From NCBI GenBank assembly GCA_037783415.1, contig JAZGTN010000001.1:310001-374000 (forward strand): a DNA stretch of 64,000 nt, written 5' to 3'. The notes beneath the pieces were generated by a model, which worked only from the letters and a program-made list of their open reading frames with translations, was not told where the DNA came from and ran no database searches. Shown one piece after another: positions 10,625 through 24,378 of this stretch; the first letter of the stretch is position 1, and each line of letters starts with the position of its first letter. Source of the stretch: Leptasterias polaris. Taxonomy: Eukaryota; Echinodermata; Asteroidea; Forcipulatida; Asteriidae. A program made the position numbers and the translations under genes.

Positions 10625-13600
10625 CTACCCAAAGAAAATGAAAGTTTTAAAAAAGGCCAAGAAATAGTGCCTGCGGAAAACGTTGAGAACCTGAAATAAA
10701 GTTAAATCTACGGTTGACAATAACTCCTGATCACAGCATGCCAGAGAGACAAATTTTGTTACCTGATTCTTCCCTGAATACTCCCAAATCCGAAAATCAG
10801 AATGTGAGGGCCAGCAGGCGCCATCTTCATACCGCAAATTACCAGCGAGCGGGGACCATCCGAAGTCGACGCAATAGCGACTTCATTTGAACGAGCTATT
10901 TTAAAACAAATTCAAAGTAAGCACGGTCAAATCAACATGACATCATTTTTGGATTGGCACAAAATTTACACCACTCGAAGGTCAAGTACTAGGGGTCATG
11001 TGACCGAATTCTTGGGGCGGAGAGACATTTCTAGACGGCGCTAGCGGCCAGAGAGTCACCCCTACCCAAAGAAAATGAGAAGTTTTCAAGCAAAATCAAA
11101 GTAAGTACGCTCAAATCAACCTGACATCATTTTTGGATTGGCACAAAATTTACACCACTCGAAGGTCAAGTACTAGGGGTCATGTGACCGAATTCTTGGG
11201 GCGGAGAGACATTTCTAGACGGCGCTAGCGGCCAGAGAGTCACCCCTACCCAAAGAAAATGAGAAGTTTTCAAGCAAAATCAAAGTAAGTACGCTCAAAT
11301 CAACCTGACATCATTTTTGGATTGGCACAAAATTTACACCACTCGAAGGTCAAGTACTAGGGGTCATGTGACCGAATTCTTGGGGCGGAGAGACATTTCT
11401 AGACGGCGCTAGTGGCCAGAGAGTCACCCCTACCCAAAGAAAATGAAAGTTTTAAAAAAGGCCAAGAAATAGTGCCTGCGGAAAACGTTGAGACCCTGAA
11501 ATAAAGTTAAATCTACGGTTGACAATAACTCCTGATCACAGCATGCCAGAGAGACAAATTTTTTTACCTGATTCTTCCCTGAATACTCCCAAATCCGAAA
11601 ATCAGAATGTGAGGGCCAGCAGGCGCCATCTTCATACCGCAAATTACCAGCGAGCGGGGACCATCCGAAGTCGACGCAATAGCGACTTCATTTGAACGAG
11701 CTATTTTAAAACAAATTCAAAGTAAGCACGGTCAAATCAACATGACATCATTTTTGGATTGGCACAAAATTTACACCACTCGAAGGTCAAGTACTAGGGG
11801 TCATGTGACCGAATTCTTGGAGCGGAGAGACATTTCTAGACGGCGCTAGCGGTCAGAGAGTCACCCCTACCCAAAGAAAATGAGAAGTTTTCAAGCAAAA
11901 TCAAAGTAAGTACGCTCAAATCAACCTGACATCATTTTTGGATTGGCACAAAATTTACACCACTCGAAGGTCAAGTACTAGGGGTCATGTGACCGAATTC
12001 TTGGGGCGGAGAGACATTTCTAGACGGCGCTAGTGGCCAGAGAGTCACCCCTACCCAAAGAAAATGAAAGTTTTAAAAAAGGCCAAGAAATAGTGCCTGC
12101 GGAAAACGTTGAGACCCTGAAATAAAGTTAAATCTACGGTTGACAATAACTCCTGATCACAGCATGCCAGAGAGACAAATTTTGTTACCTGATTCTTCCC
12201 TGAATACTCCCAAATCCGAAAATCAGAATGTGAGGGCCAGCAGGCGCCATCTTCATACCGCAAATTACCAGCGAGCGGGGACCATCCGAAGTCGACGCAA
12301 TAGCGACTTCATTTGAACGAGCTATTTTAAAACAAATTCAAAGTAAGCACGGTCAAATCAACATGACATCATTTTTGGATTGGCACAAAATTTACACCAC
12401 TCGAAGGTCAAGTACTAGGGGTCATGTGACCGAATTCTTGGGGCGGAGAGACATTTCTAGACGGCGCTAGCGGCCAGAGAGTCACCCCTACCCAAAGAAA
12501 ATGAGAAGTTTTCAAGCAAAATCAAAGTAAGTACGCTCAAATCAACCTGACATCATTTTTGGATTGGCACAAAATTTACACCACTCGAAGGTCAAGTACT
12601 AGGGGTCATGTGACCGAATTCTTGGGGTGGAGAGACATTTCTAGACGGCGCTAGTGGCCAGAGAGTCACCCCTACCCAAAGAAAATGAAAGTTTTAAAAA
12701 AGGCCAAGAAATAGTGCCTGCGGAAAACGTTGAGACCCTGAAATAAAGTTAAATCTACGGTTGACAATAACTCCTGATCACAGCATGCCAGAGAGACAAA
12801 TTTTGTTACCTGATTCTTCCCTGAATACTCCCAAATCCGAAAATCAGAATGTGAGGGCCAGCAGGCGCCATCTTCATACCGCAAATTACCAGCGAGCGGG
12901 GACCATCCGAAGTCGACGCAATAGCGACTTCATTTGAACGAGCTATTTTAAAACAAATTCAAAGTAAGCACGGTCAAATCAACATGACATCATTTTTGGA
13001 TTGGCACAAAATTTACACCACTCGAAGGTCAAGTACTAGGGGTCATGTGACCGAATTCTTGGGGCGGAGAGACATTTCTAGACGGCGCTAGCGGCCAGAG
13101 AGTCACCCCTACCCAAAGAAAATGAGAAGTTTTCAAGCAAAATCAAAGTAAGTACGCTCAAATCAACCTGACATCATTTTTGGATTGGCACAAAATTTAC
13201 ACCACTCGAAGGTCAAGTACTAGGGGTCATGTGACCGAATTCTTGGGGCGGAGAGACATTTCTAGACGGCGCTAGCGGCCAGAGAGTCACCCCTACCCAA
13301 AGAAAATGAGAAGTTTTCAAGCAAAATCAAAGTAAGTACGCTCAAATCAACCTGACATCATTTTTGGATTGGCACAAAATTTACACCACTCGAAGGTCAA
13401 GTACTAGGGGTCATGTGACCGAATTCTTGGGGCGGAGAGACATTTCTAGACGGCGCTAGTGGCCAGAGAGTCACCCCTACCCAAAGAAAATGAAAGTTTT
13501 AAAAAAGGCCAAGAAATAGTGCCTGCGGAAAACGTTGAGAACCTGAAATAAAGTTAAATCTACGGTTGACAATAACTCCTGATCACAGCTTGCCAGAGAG

Positions 13601-15523
13601 ACAAATTTTGTTACCTGATTCTTCCCTGAATACTCCCAAATCCGAAAATCAGAATGTGAGGGCCAGCAGGCGCCATCTTCATACCGCAAATTACCAGCGA
13701 GCGGGGACCATCCGAAGTCGACGCAATAGCGACTTCATTTGAACGAGCTATTTTAAAACAAATTCAAAGTAAGCACGGTCAAATCAACATGACATCATTT
13801 TTGGATTGGCACAAAATTTACACCACTCGAAGGTCAAGTACTAGGGGTCATGTGACCGAATTCTTGGGGCGGAGAGACATTTCTAGACGGCGCTAGCGGC
13901 CAGAGAGTCACCCCTACCCAAAGAAAATGAGAAGTTTTCAAGCAAAATCAAAGTAAGTACGCTCAAATCAACCTGACATCATTTTTGGATTGGCACAAAA
14001 TTTACACCACTCGAAGGTCAAGTACTAGGGGTCATGTGACCGAATTCTTGGGGCGGAGAGACATTTCTAGACGGCGCTAGCGGCCAGAGAGTCACCCCTA
14101 CCCAAAGAAAATGAGAAGTTTTCAAGCAAAATCAAAGTAAGTACGCTCAAATCAACCTGACATCATTTTTGGATTGGCACAAAATTTACACCACTCGAAG
14201 GTCAAGTACTAGGGGTCATGTGACCGAATTCTTGGGGCGGAGAGACATTTCTAAACGGCGCTAGTGGCCAGAGAGTCACCCCTACCCAAAGAAAATGAAA
14301 GTTTTAAAAAAGGCCAAGAAATAGTGCCTGCGGAAAACGTTGAGACCCTGAAATAAAGTTAAATCTACGGTTGACAATAACTCCTGATCACAGCATGCCA
14401 GAGAGACAAATTTTGTTACCTGATTCTTCCCTGAATACTCCCAAATCCGAAAATCAGAATGTGAGGGCCAGCAGGCGCCATCTTCATACCGCAAATTACC
14501 AGCGAGCGGGGACCATCCGAAGTCGACGCAATAGCGACTTCATTTGAACGAGCTATTTTAAAACAAATTCAAAGTAAGCACGGTCAAATCAACATGACAT
14601 CATTTTTGGATTGGCACAAAATTTACACCACTCGAAGGTCAAGTACTAGGGGTCATGTGACCGAATTCTTGGGGCGGAGAGACATTTCTAGACGGCGCTA
14701 GCGGCCAGAGAGTCACCCCTACCCAAAGAAAATGAGAAGTTTTCAAGCAAAATCAAAGTAAGTACGCTCAAATCAACCTGACATCATTTTTGGATTGGCA
14801 CAAAATTTACACCACTCGAAGGTCAAGTACTAGGGGTCATGTGACCGAATTCTTGGGGCGGAGAGACATTTCTAGACGGCGCTAGTGGCCAGAGAGTCAC
14901 CCCTACCCAAAGAAAATGAAAGTTTTAAAAAAGGCCAAGAAATAGTGCCTGCGGAAAACGTTGAGACCCTGAAATAAAGTTAAATCTACGGTTGACAATA
15001 ACTCCTGATCACAGCATGCCAGAGAGACAAATTTTGTTACCTGATTCTTCCCTGAATACTCCCAAATCCGAAAATCAGAATGTGAGGGCCAGCAGGCGCC
15101 ATCTTCATACCGCAAATTACCAGCGAGCGGGGACCAACCGAAGTCGACGCAATAGCGACTTCATTTGAACGAGCTATTTTAAAACAAATTCAAAGTAAGC
15201 ACGGTCAAATCAACATGACATCATTTTTGGATTGGCACAAAATTTACACCACTCGAAGGTCAAGTACTAGGGGTCATGTGACCGAATTCTTGGGGCGGAG
15301 AGACATTTCTAGACGGCGCTAGCGGCCAGAGAGTCACCCCTACCCAAAGAAAATGAGAAGTTTTCAAGCAAAATCAAAGTAAGTACGCTCAAATCAACCT
15401 GACATCATTTTTGGATTGGCACAAAATTTACACCACTCGAAGGTCAAGTACTAGGGGTCATGTGACCGAATTCTTGGGGCGGAGAGACATTTCTAGACGG
15501 CGCTAGTGGCCAGAGAGTCACCC
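10625..15523. repeat. Mixed 805/621-bp HOR subarray, relatively diverged
   Basis: L units start at 10625, 11430, 12051, 12672, 13477, 14282 and 14903, with S counts 2, 1, 1, 2, 2, 1, 1. Many isolated substitutions occur here, for example G>T in the T-run of the L at 11430, A>T in the SphI site of the L at 13477 (TTGCC for ATGCC), TCTAAACGG near 14,255 and GACCAACCG near 15,137. The C>A change in L (GAGAACCTG) at 10689 and 13541 links it to the preceding 989-bp HOR. Confidence 0.88.
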
Positions 15524-18500
15524 CTACCCAAATAAAATGAAAGTTTAAAAAAAGGCCAAGAAATAGTGCCTGCGGAAAACGTTGAGACCCTGAAATAAAG
15601 TTAAATCTACGGTTGACAATAACTCCTGATCACAGCATGCCAGAGAGACAAATTTTGTTACCTGATTCTTCCCTGAATACTCCCAAATCCGAAAATCAGA
15701 ATGTGAGGGCCAGCAGGCGCCATCTTCATACCGCAAATTACCAGCGAGCGGGGACCATCCGAAGTCGACGCAATAGCGACTTCATTTGAACGAGCTATTT
15801 TAAAACAAATTCAAAGTAAGCACGGTCAAATCAACATGACATCATTTTTGGATTGGCACAAAATTTACACCACTCGAAGGTCAAGTACTAGGGGTCATGT
15901 GACCGAATTCTTGGGGCGGAGAGACATTTCTAGACGGCGCTAGCGGCCAGAGAGTCACCCCTACCCAAAGAAAATGAGAAGTTTTCAAGCAAAATCAAAG
16001 TAAGTACGCTCAAATCAACCTGACATCATTTTTGGATTGGCACAAAATTTACACCACTCGAAGGTCAAGTACTAGGGGTCATGTGACCGAATTCTTGGGG
16101 CGGAGAGACATTTCTAGACGGCGCTAGCGGCCAGAGAGTCACCCCTACCCAAAGAAAATGAGAAGTTTTCAAGCAAAATCAAAGTAAGTACGCTCAAATC
16201 AACCTGACATCATTTTTGGATTGGCACAAAATTTACACCACTCGAAGGTCAAGTACTAGGGGTCATGTGACCGAATTCTTGGGGCGGAGAGACATTTCTA
16301 GACGGCGCTAGTGGCCAGAGAGTCACCCCTACCCAAAGAAAATGAAAGTTTTAAAAAAGGCCAAGAAATAGTGCCTGCGGAAAACGTTGAGAACCTGAAA
16401 TAAAGTTAAATCTACGGTTGACAATAACTCCTGATCACAGCATGCCAGAGAGACAAATTTTGTTACCTGATTCTTCCCTGAATACTCCCAAATCCGAAAA
16501 TCAGAATGTGAGGGCCAGCAGGCGCCATCTTCATACCGCAAATTACCAGCGAGCGGGGACCATCCGAAGTCGACGCAATAGCGACTTCATTTGAACGAGC
16601 TATTTTAAAACAAATTCAAAGTAAGCACGGTCAAATCAACATGACATCATTTTTGGATTGGCACAAAATTTACACCACTCGAAGGTCAAGTACTAGGGGT
16701 CATGTGACCAAATTCTTGGGGCGGAGAGACATTTCTAGACGGCGCTAGCGGCCAGAGAGTCACCCCTACCCAAAGAAAATGAGAAGTTTTCAAGCAAAAT
16801 CAAAGTAAGTACGCTCAAATCAACCTGACATCATTTTTGGATTGGCACAAAATTTACACCACTCGAAGGTCAAGTACTAGGGGTCATGTGACCGAATTCT
16901 TGGGGCGGAGAGACATTTCTAGACGGCGCTAGCGGCCAGAGAGTCACCCCTACCCAAAGAAAATGAGAAGTTTTCAAGCAAAATCAAAGTAAGTACGCTC
17001 AAATCAACCTGACATCATTTTTGGATTGGCACAAAATTTACACCACTCGAAGGTCAAGTACTAGGGGTCATGTGACCGAATTCTTGGGGCGGAGAGACAT
17101 TTCTAGACGGCGCTAGTGGCCAGAGAGTCACCCCTACCCAAAGAAAATGAAAGTTTTAAAAAAGGCCAAGAAATAGTGCCTGCGGAAAACGTTGAGACCC
17201 TGAAATAAAGTTAAATCTACGGTTGACAATAACTCCTGATCACAGCATGCCAGAGAGACAAATTTTGTTACCTGATTCTTCCCTGAATACTCCCAAATCC
17301 GAAAATCAGAATGTGAGGGCCAGCAGGCGCCATCTTCATACCGCAAATTACCAGCGAGCGGGGACCATCCGAAGTCGACGCAATAGCGACTTCATTTGAA
17401 CGAGCTATTTTAAAACAAATTCAAAGTAAGCACGGTCAAATCAACATGACATCATTTTTGGATTGGCACAAAATTTACACCACTCGAAGGTCAAGTACTA
17501 GGGGTCATGTGACCGAATTCTTGGGGCGGAGAGACATTTCTAGACGGCGCTAGCGGCCAGAGAGTCACCCCTACCCAAAGAAAATGAGAAGTTTTCAAGC
17601 AAAATCAAAGTAAGTACGCTCAAATCAACCTGACATCATTTTTGGATTGGCACAAAATTTACACCACTCGAAGGTCAAGTACTAGGGGTCATGTGACCGA
17701 ATTCTTGGGGCGGAGAGACATTTCTAGACGGCGCTAGCGGCCAGAGAGTCACCCCTACCCAAAGAAAATGAGAAGTTTTCAAGCAAAATCAAAGTAAGTA
17801 CGCTCAAATCAACCTGACATCATTTTTGGATTGGCACAAAATTTACACCACTCGAAGGTCAAGTACTAGGGGTCATGTGACCGAATTCTTGGGGCGGAGA
17901 GACATTTCTAGACGGCGCTAGTGGCCAGAGAGTCACCCCTACCCAAAGAAAATGAAAGTTTTAAAAAAGGCCAAGAAATAGTGCCTGCGGAAAACGTTGA
18001 GACCCTGAAATAAAGTTAAATCTACGGTTGACAATAACTCCTGATCACAGCATGCCAGAGAGACAAATTTTGTTACCTGATTCTTCCCTGAATACTCCCA
18101 AATCCGAAAATCAGAATGTGAGGGCCAGCAGGCGCCATCTTCATACCGCAAATTACCAGCGAGCGGGGACCATCCGAAGTCGACGCAATAGCGACTTCAT
18201 TTGAACGAGCTATTTTAAAACAAATTCAAAGTAAGCACGGTCAAATCAACATGACATCATTTTTGGATTGGCACAAAATTTACACCACTCGAAGGTCAAG
18301 TACTAGGGGTCATGTGACCGAATTCTTGGGGCGGAGAGACATTTCTAGACGGCGCTAGCGGCCAGAGAGTCACCCCTACCCAAAGAAAATGAGAAGTTTT
18401 CAAGCAAAATCAAAGTAAGTACGCTCAAATCAACCTGACATCATTTTTGGATTGGCACAAAATTTACACCACTCGAAGGTCAAGTACTAAGGGTCATGTG

Positions 18501-21500
18501 ACCGAATACTTGGGGCGGAGAGACATTTCTAGACGGCGCTAGCGGCCAGAGAGTCACCCCTACCCAAAGAAAATGAGAAGTTTTCAAGCAAAATCAAAGT
18601 AAGTACGCTCAAATCAACCTGACATCATTTTTGGATTGGCACAAAATTTACACCACTCGAAGGTCAAGTACTAGGGGTCATGTGACCGAATTCTTGGGGC
18701 GGAGAGACATTTCTAGACGGCGCTAGTGGCCAGAGAGTCACCCCTACCCAAATAAAATGAAAGTTTTAAAAAAGGCCAAGAAATAGTGCCTGCGGAAAAC
18801 GTTGAGACCCTGAAATAAAGTTAAATCTACGGTTGACAATAACTCCTGATCACAGCATGCCAGAGAGACAAATTTTGTTACCTGATTCTTCCCTGAATAC
18901 TCCCAAATCCGAAAATCAGAATGTGAGGGCCAGCAGGCGCCATCTTCATACCGCAAATTACCAGCGAGCGGGGACCATCCGAAGTCGACGCAATAGCGAC
19001 TTCATTTGAACGAGCTATTTTAAAACAAATTCAAAGTAAGCACGGTCAAATCAACATGACATCATTTTTGGATTGGCACAAAATTTACACCACTCGAAGG
19101 TCAAGTACTAGGGGTCATGTGACCGAATTCTTGGGGCGGAGAGACATTTCTAGACGGCGCTAGCGGCCAGAGAGTCACCCCTACCCAAAGAAAATGAGAA
19201 GTTTTCAAGCAAAATCAAAGTAAGTACGCTCAAATCAACCTGACATCATTTTTGGATTGGCACAAAATTTACACCACTCGAAGGTCAAGTACTAGGGGTC
19301 ATGTGACCGAATTCTTGGGGCGGAGAGACATTTCTAGACGGCGCTAGCGGCCAGAGAGTCACCCCTACCCAAAGAAAATGAGAAGTTTTCAAGCAAAATC
19401 AAAGTAAGTACGCTCAAATCAACCTGACATCATTTTTGGATTGGCACAAAATTTACACCACTCGAAGGTCAAGTACTAGGGGTCATGTGACCGAATTCTT
19501 GGGGCGGAGAGACATTTCTAGACGGCGCTAGTGGCCAGAGAGTCACCCCTACCCAAATAAAATGAAAGTTTTAAAAAAGGCCAAGAAATAGTGCCTGCGG
19601 AAAACGTTGAGACCCTGAAATAAAGTTAAATCTACGGTTGACAATAACTCCTGATCACAGCATGCCAGAGAGACAAATTTTGTTACCTGATTCTTCCCTG
19701 AATACTCCCAAATCCGAAAATCAGAATGTGAGGGCCAGCAGGCGCCATCTTCATACCGCAAATTACCAGCGAGCGGGGACCATCCGAAGTCGACGCAATA
19801 GCGACTTCATTTGAACGAGCTATTTTAAAACAAATTCAAAGTAAGCACGGTCAAATCAACATGACATCATTTTTGGATTGGCACAAAATTTACACCACTC
19901 GAAGGGCAAGTACTAGGGGTCATGTGACCGAATTCTTGGGGCGGAGAGACATTTCTAGACGGCGCTAGCGGCCAGAGAGTCACCCCTACCCAAAGAAAAT
20001 GAGAAGTTTTCAAGCAAAATCAAAGTAAGTACGCTCAAATCAACCTGACATCATTTTTGGATTGGCACAAAATTTACACCACTCGAAGGTCAAGTACTAG
20101 GAGTCATGTGACCGAATTCTTGGGGCGGAGAGACATTTCTAGACGGCGCTAGCGGCCAGAGAGTCACCCCTACCCAAAGAAAATGAGAAGTTTTCAAGCA
20201 AAATCAAAGTAAGTACGCTCAAATCAACCTGACATCATTTTTGGATTGGCACAAAATTTACACCACTCGAAGATCAAGTACTAGGGGTCATGTGACCGAA
20301 TTCTTGGGGCGGAGAGACATTTCTAGACGGCGCTAGTGGCCAGAGAGTCACCCCTACCCAAAGAAAATGAAAGTTTTAAAAAAGGCCAAGAAATTGTGCC
20401 TGCGGAAAACGTTGAGACCCTGAAATAAAGTTAAATCTACGGTTGACAATAACTCCTGATCACAGCATGCCAGAGAGACAAATTTTGTTACCTGATTCTT
20501 CCCTGAATACTCCCAAATCCGAAAATCAGAATGTGAGGGCCAGCAGGCGCCATCTTCATACCGCAAATTACCAGCGAGCGGGGACCATCCGAAGTCGACG
20601 CAATAGCGACTTCATTTGAACGAGCTATTTTAAAACAAATTCAAAGTAAGCACGGTCAAATCAACATGACATCATTTTTGGATTGGCACAAGATTTACAC
20701 CACTCGAAGGTCAAGTACTAGGGGTCATGTGACCGAATTCTTGGGGCGGAGAGACATTTCTAGACGGCGCTAGCGGCCAGAGAGTCACCCCTACCCAAAG
20801 AAAATGAGAAGTTTTCAAGCAAAATCAAAGTAAGTACGCTCAAATCAACCTGACATCATTTTTGGATTGGCACAAAATTTACACCACTCGAAGGTCAAGT
20901 ACTAGGGGTCATGTGACCGAATTCTTGGGGCGGAGAGACATTTCTAGACGGCGCTAGCGGCCAGAGAGTCACCCCTACCCAAAGAAAATGAGAAGTTTTC
21001 AAGCAAAATCAAAGTAAGTACGCTCAAATCAACCTGACATCATTTTTGGATTGGCACAAAATTTACACCACTTGAAGGTCAAGTACTAGGGGTCATGTGA
21101 CCGAATTCTTGGGGCGGAGAGACATTTCTAGACGGCACTAGTGGCCAGAGAGTCACCCCTACCCAAAGAAAATGAAAGTTTTAAAAAAGGCCAAGAAATA
21201 GTGCCTGCGGAAAACGTTGAGACCCTGAAATAAAGTTAAATCTACGGTTGACAATAACTCCTGATCACAGCATGCCAGAGAGACAAATTTTGTTACCTGA
21301 TTCTTCCCTGAATACTCCCAAATCCGAAAATCAGAATGTGAGGGCCAGCAGGCGCCATCTTCATACCGCAAATTACCAGCGTGCGGGGACCATCCGAAGT
21401 CGACGCAATAGCGACTTCATTTGAACGAGCTATTTTAAAACAAATTCAAAGTAAGCACGCTCAAATCAACATGACATCATTTTTGGATTGGCACAAAATT

Positions 21501-24378
21501 TACACCACTCGAAGGTCAAGTACTAGGGGTCATGTGACCGAATTCTTGGGGCGGAGAGACATTTCTAGACGGCGCTAGCGGCCAGAGAGTCACCCCTACC
21601 CAAAGAAAATGAGAAGTTTTCAAGCAAAATCAAAGTAAGTACGCTCAAATCAACCTGACATCATTTTTGGATTGGCACAAAATTTACACCACTCGAAGGT
21701 CAAGTACTAGGGGTCATGTGACCGAATTCTTGGGGCGGAGAGACATTTCTAGACGGCGCTAGCGGCCAGAGAGTCACCCCTACCCAAAGAAAATGAGAAG
21801 TTTTCAAGCAAAATCAAAGTAAGTACGCTCAAATCAACCTGACATCATTTTTGGATTGGCACAAAATTTACACCACTCGAAGGTCAAGTACTAGGGGTCA
21901 TGTGACCGAATTCTTGGGGCGGAGAGACATTTCTAGACGGCGCTAGTGGCCAGAGAGTCACCCCTACCCAAAGAAAATGAAAGTTTTAAAAAAGGCCAAG
22001 AAATAGTGCCTGCGGAAAACGTTGAGACCCTGAAATAAAGTTAAATCTACGGTTGACAATAACTCCTGATCACAGCATGCCAGAGAGACAAATTTTGTTA
22101 CCTGATTCTTCCCTGAATACTCCCAAATCCGAAAATCAGAATGTGAGGGCCAGCAGGCGCCATCTTCATACCGCAAATTACCAGCGAGCGGGGACCATCC
22201 GAAGTCGACGCAATAGCGACTTCATTTGAACGAGCTATTTTAAAACAAATTCAAAGTAAGCACGGTCAAATCAACATGACATCATTTTTGGATTGGCACA
22301 AAATTTACACCACTCGAAGGTCAAGTACTAGGGGTCATGTGACCGAATTCTTGGGGCGGAGAGACATTTCTAGACGGCGCTAGCGGCCAGAGAGTCACCC
22401 CTACCCAAAGAAAATGAGAAGTTTTCAAGCAAAATCAAAGTAAGTACGCTCAAATCAACCTGACATCATTTTTGGATTGGCACAAAATTTACACCACTCG
22501 AAGGTCAAGTACTAGGGGTCATGTGACCGAATTCTTGGGGCGGAGAGACATTTCTAGACGGCGCTAGCGGCCAGAGAGTCACCCCTACCCAAAGAAAATG
22601 AGAAGTTTTCAAGCAAAATCAAAGTAAGTACGCTCAAATCAACCTGACATCATTTTTGGATTGGCACAAAATTTACACCACTCGAAGGTCAAGTACTAGG
22701 GGTCATGTGACCGAATTCTTGGGGCGGACAGACATTTCTAGACGGCGCTAGTGGCCAGAGAGTCACCCCTACCCAAAGAAAATGAAAGTTTTAAAAAAGG
22801 CCAAGAAATAGTGCCTGCGGAAAACGTTGAGACCCTGAAATAAAGTTAAATCTACGGTTGACAATAACTCCTGATCACAGCATGCCAGAGAGACAAATTT
22901 TGTTACCTGATTCTTCCCTGAATACTCCCAAATCCGAAAATCAGAATGTGAGGGCCAGCAGGCGCCATCTTCATACCGCAAATTACCAGCGAGCGGGGAC
23001 CATCCGAAGTCGACGCAATAGCGACTTCATTTGAACGAGCTATTTTAAAACAAATTCAAAGTAAGCACGGTCAAATCAACATGACATCATTTTTGGATTG
23101 GCACAAAATTTACACCACTCGAAGGTCAAGTACTAGGGGTCATGTGACCGAATTCTTGGGGCGGAGAGACATTTCTAGACGGCGCTAGCGGCCAGAGAGT
23201 CACCCCTACCCAAAGAAAATGAGAAGTTTTCAAGCAAAATCAAAGTAAGTACGCTCAAATCAACCTGACATCATTTTTGGATTGGCACAAAATTTACACC
23301 ACTCGAAGGTCAAGTACTAGGGGTCATGTGACCGAATTCTTGGGGCGGAGAGACATTTCTAGACGGCGCTAGCGGCCAGAGAGTCACCCCTACCCAAAGA
23401 AAATGAGAAGTTTTCAAGCAAAATCAAAGTAAGTACGCTCAAATCAACCTGACATCATTTTTGGATTGGCACAAAATTTACACCACTCGAAGGTCAAGTA
23501 CTAGGGGTCATGTGACCGAATTCTTGGGGCGGAGAGACATTTCTAGACGGCGCTAGTGGCCAGAGAGTCACCCCTACCCAAAGAAAATGAAAGTTTTAAA
23601 AAAGGCCAAGAAATAGTGCCTGCGGAAAACGTTGAGACCCTGAAATAAAGTTAAATCTACGGTTGACAATAACTCCTGATCACAGCATGCCAGAGAGACA
23701 AATTTTGTTACCTGATTCTTCCCTGAATACTCCCAAATCCGAAAATCAGAATGTGAGGGCCAGCAGGCGCCATCTTCATACCGCAAATTACCAGCGAGCG
23801 GGGACCATCCGAAGTCGACGCAATAGCGACTTCATTTGAACGAGCTATTTTAAAACAAATTCAAAGTAAGCACGGTCAAATCAACATGACATCATTTTTG
23901 GATTGGCACAAAATTTACACCACTCGAAGGTCAAGTACTAGGGGTCATGTGACCGAATTCTTGGGGCGGAGAGACATTTCTAGACGGCGCTAGCGGCCAG
24001 AGAGTCACCCCTACCCAAAGAAAATGAGAAGTTTTCAAGCAAAATCAAAGTAAGTACGCTCAAATCAACCTGACATCATTTTTGGATTGGCACAAAATTT
24101 ACACCACTCGAAGGTCAAGTACTAGGGGTCATGTGACCGAATTCTTGGGGCGGAGAGACATTTCTAGACGGCGCTAGCGGCCAGAGAGTCACCCCTACCC
24201 AAAGAAAATGAGAAGTTTTCAAGCAAAATCAAAGTAAGTACGCTCAAATCAACCTGACATCATTTTTGGATTGGCACAAAATTTACACCACTCGAAGGTC
24301 AAGTACTAGGGGTCATGTGACCGAATTCTTGGGGCGGAGAGACATTTCTAGACGGCGCTAGTGGCCAGAGAGTCACCC
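15524..24378. repeat. Regular run of eleven 805-bp HORs
   Basis: The length, 8855 bp, equals 11 x 805. L units start at 15524, 16329, 17134, 17939, 18744, 19549, 20354, 21159, 21964, 22769 and 23574. The register is perfect although point variants are common between 15.5 and 21.5 kb. Adjacent L units at 18744 and 19549 share AAATAAAATG, also seen at 15524. The L at 21159 has A>T at its GAGCGGGG site, then a CACGCTC in place of the L-type CACGGTC, making that stretch S-like. A G>C (GGCGGACAG) at 22729 recurs at 29169. Confidence 0.92.

Noticed and set aside
21381..21578. 65-codon plus-strand ORF starting with GTG
   Set aside because: It exists only because a private A>T makes a GTG in one L unit. 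The same frame lacks a start elsewhere and the product resembles nothing known to me.
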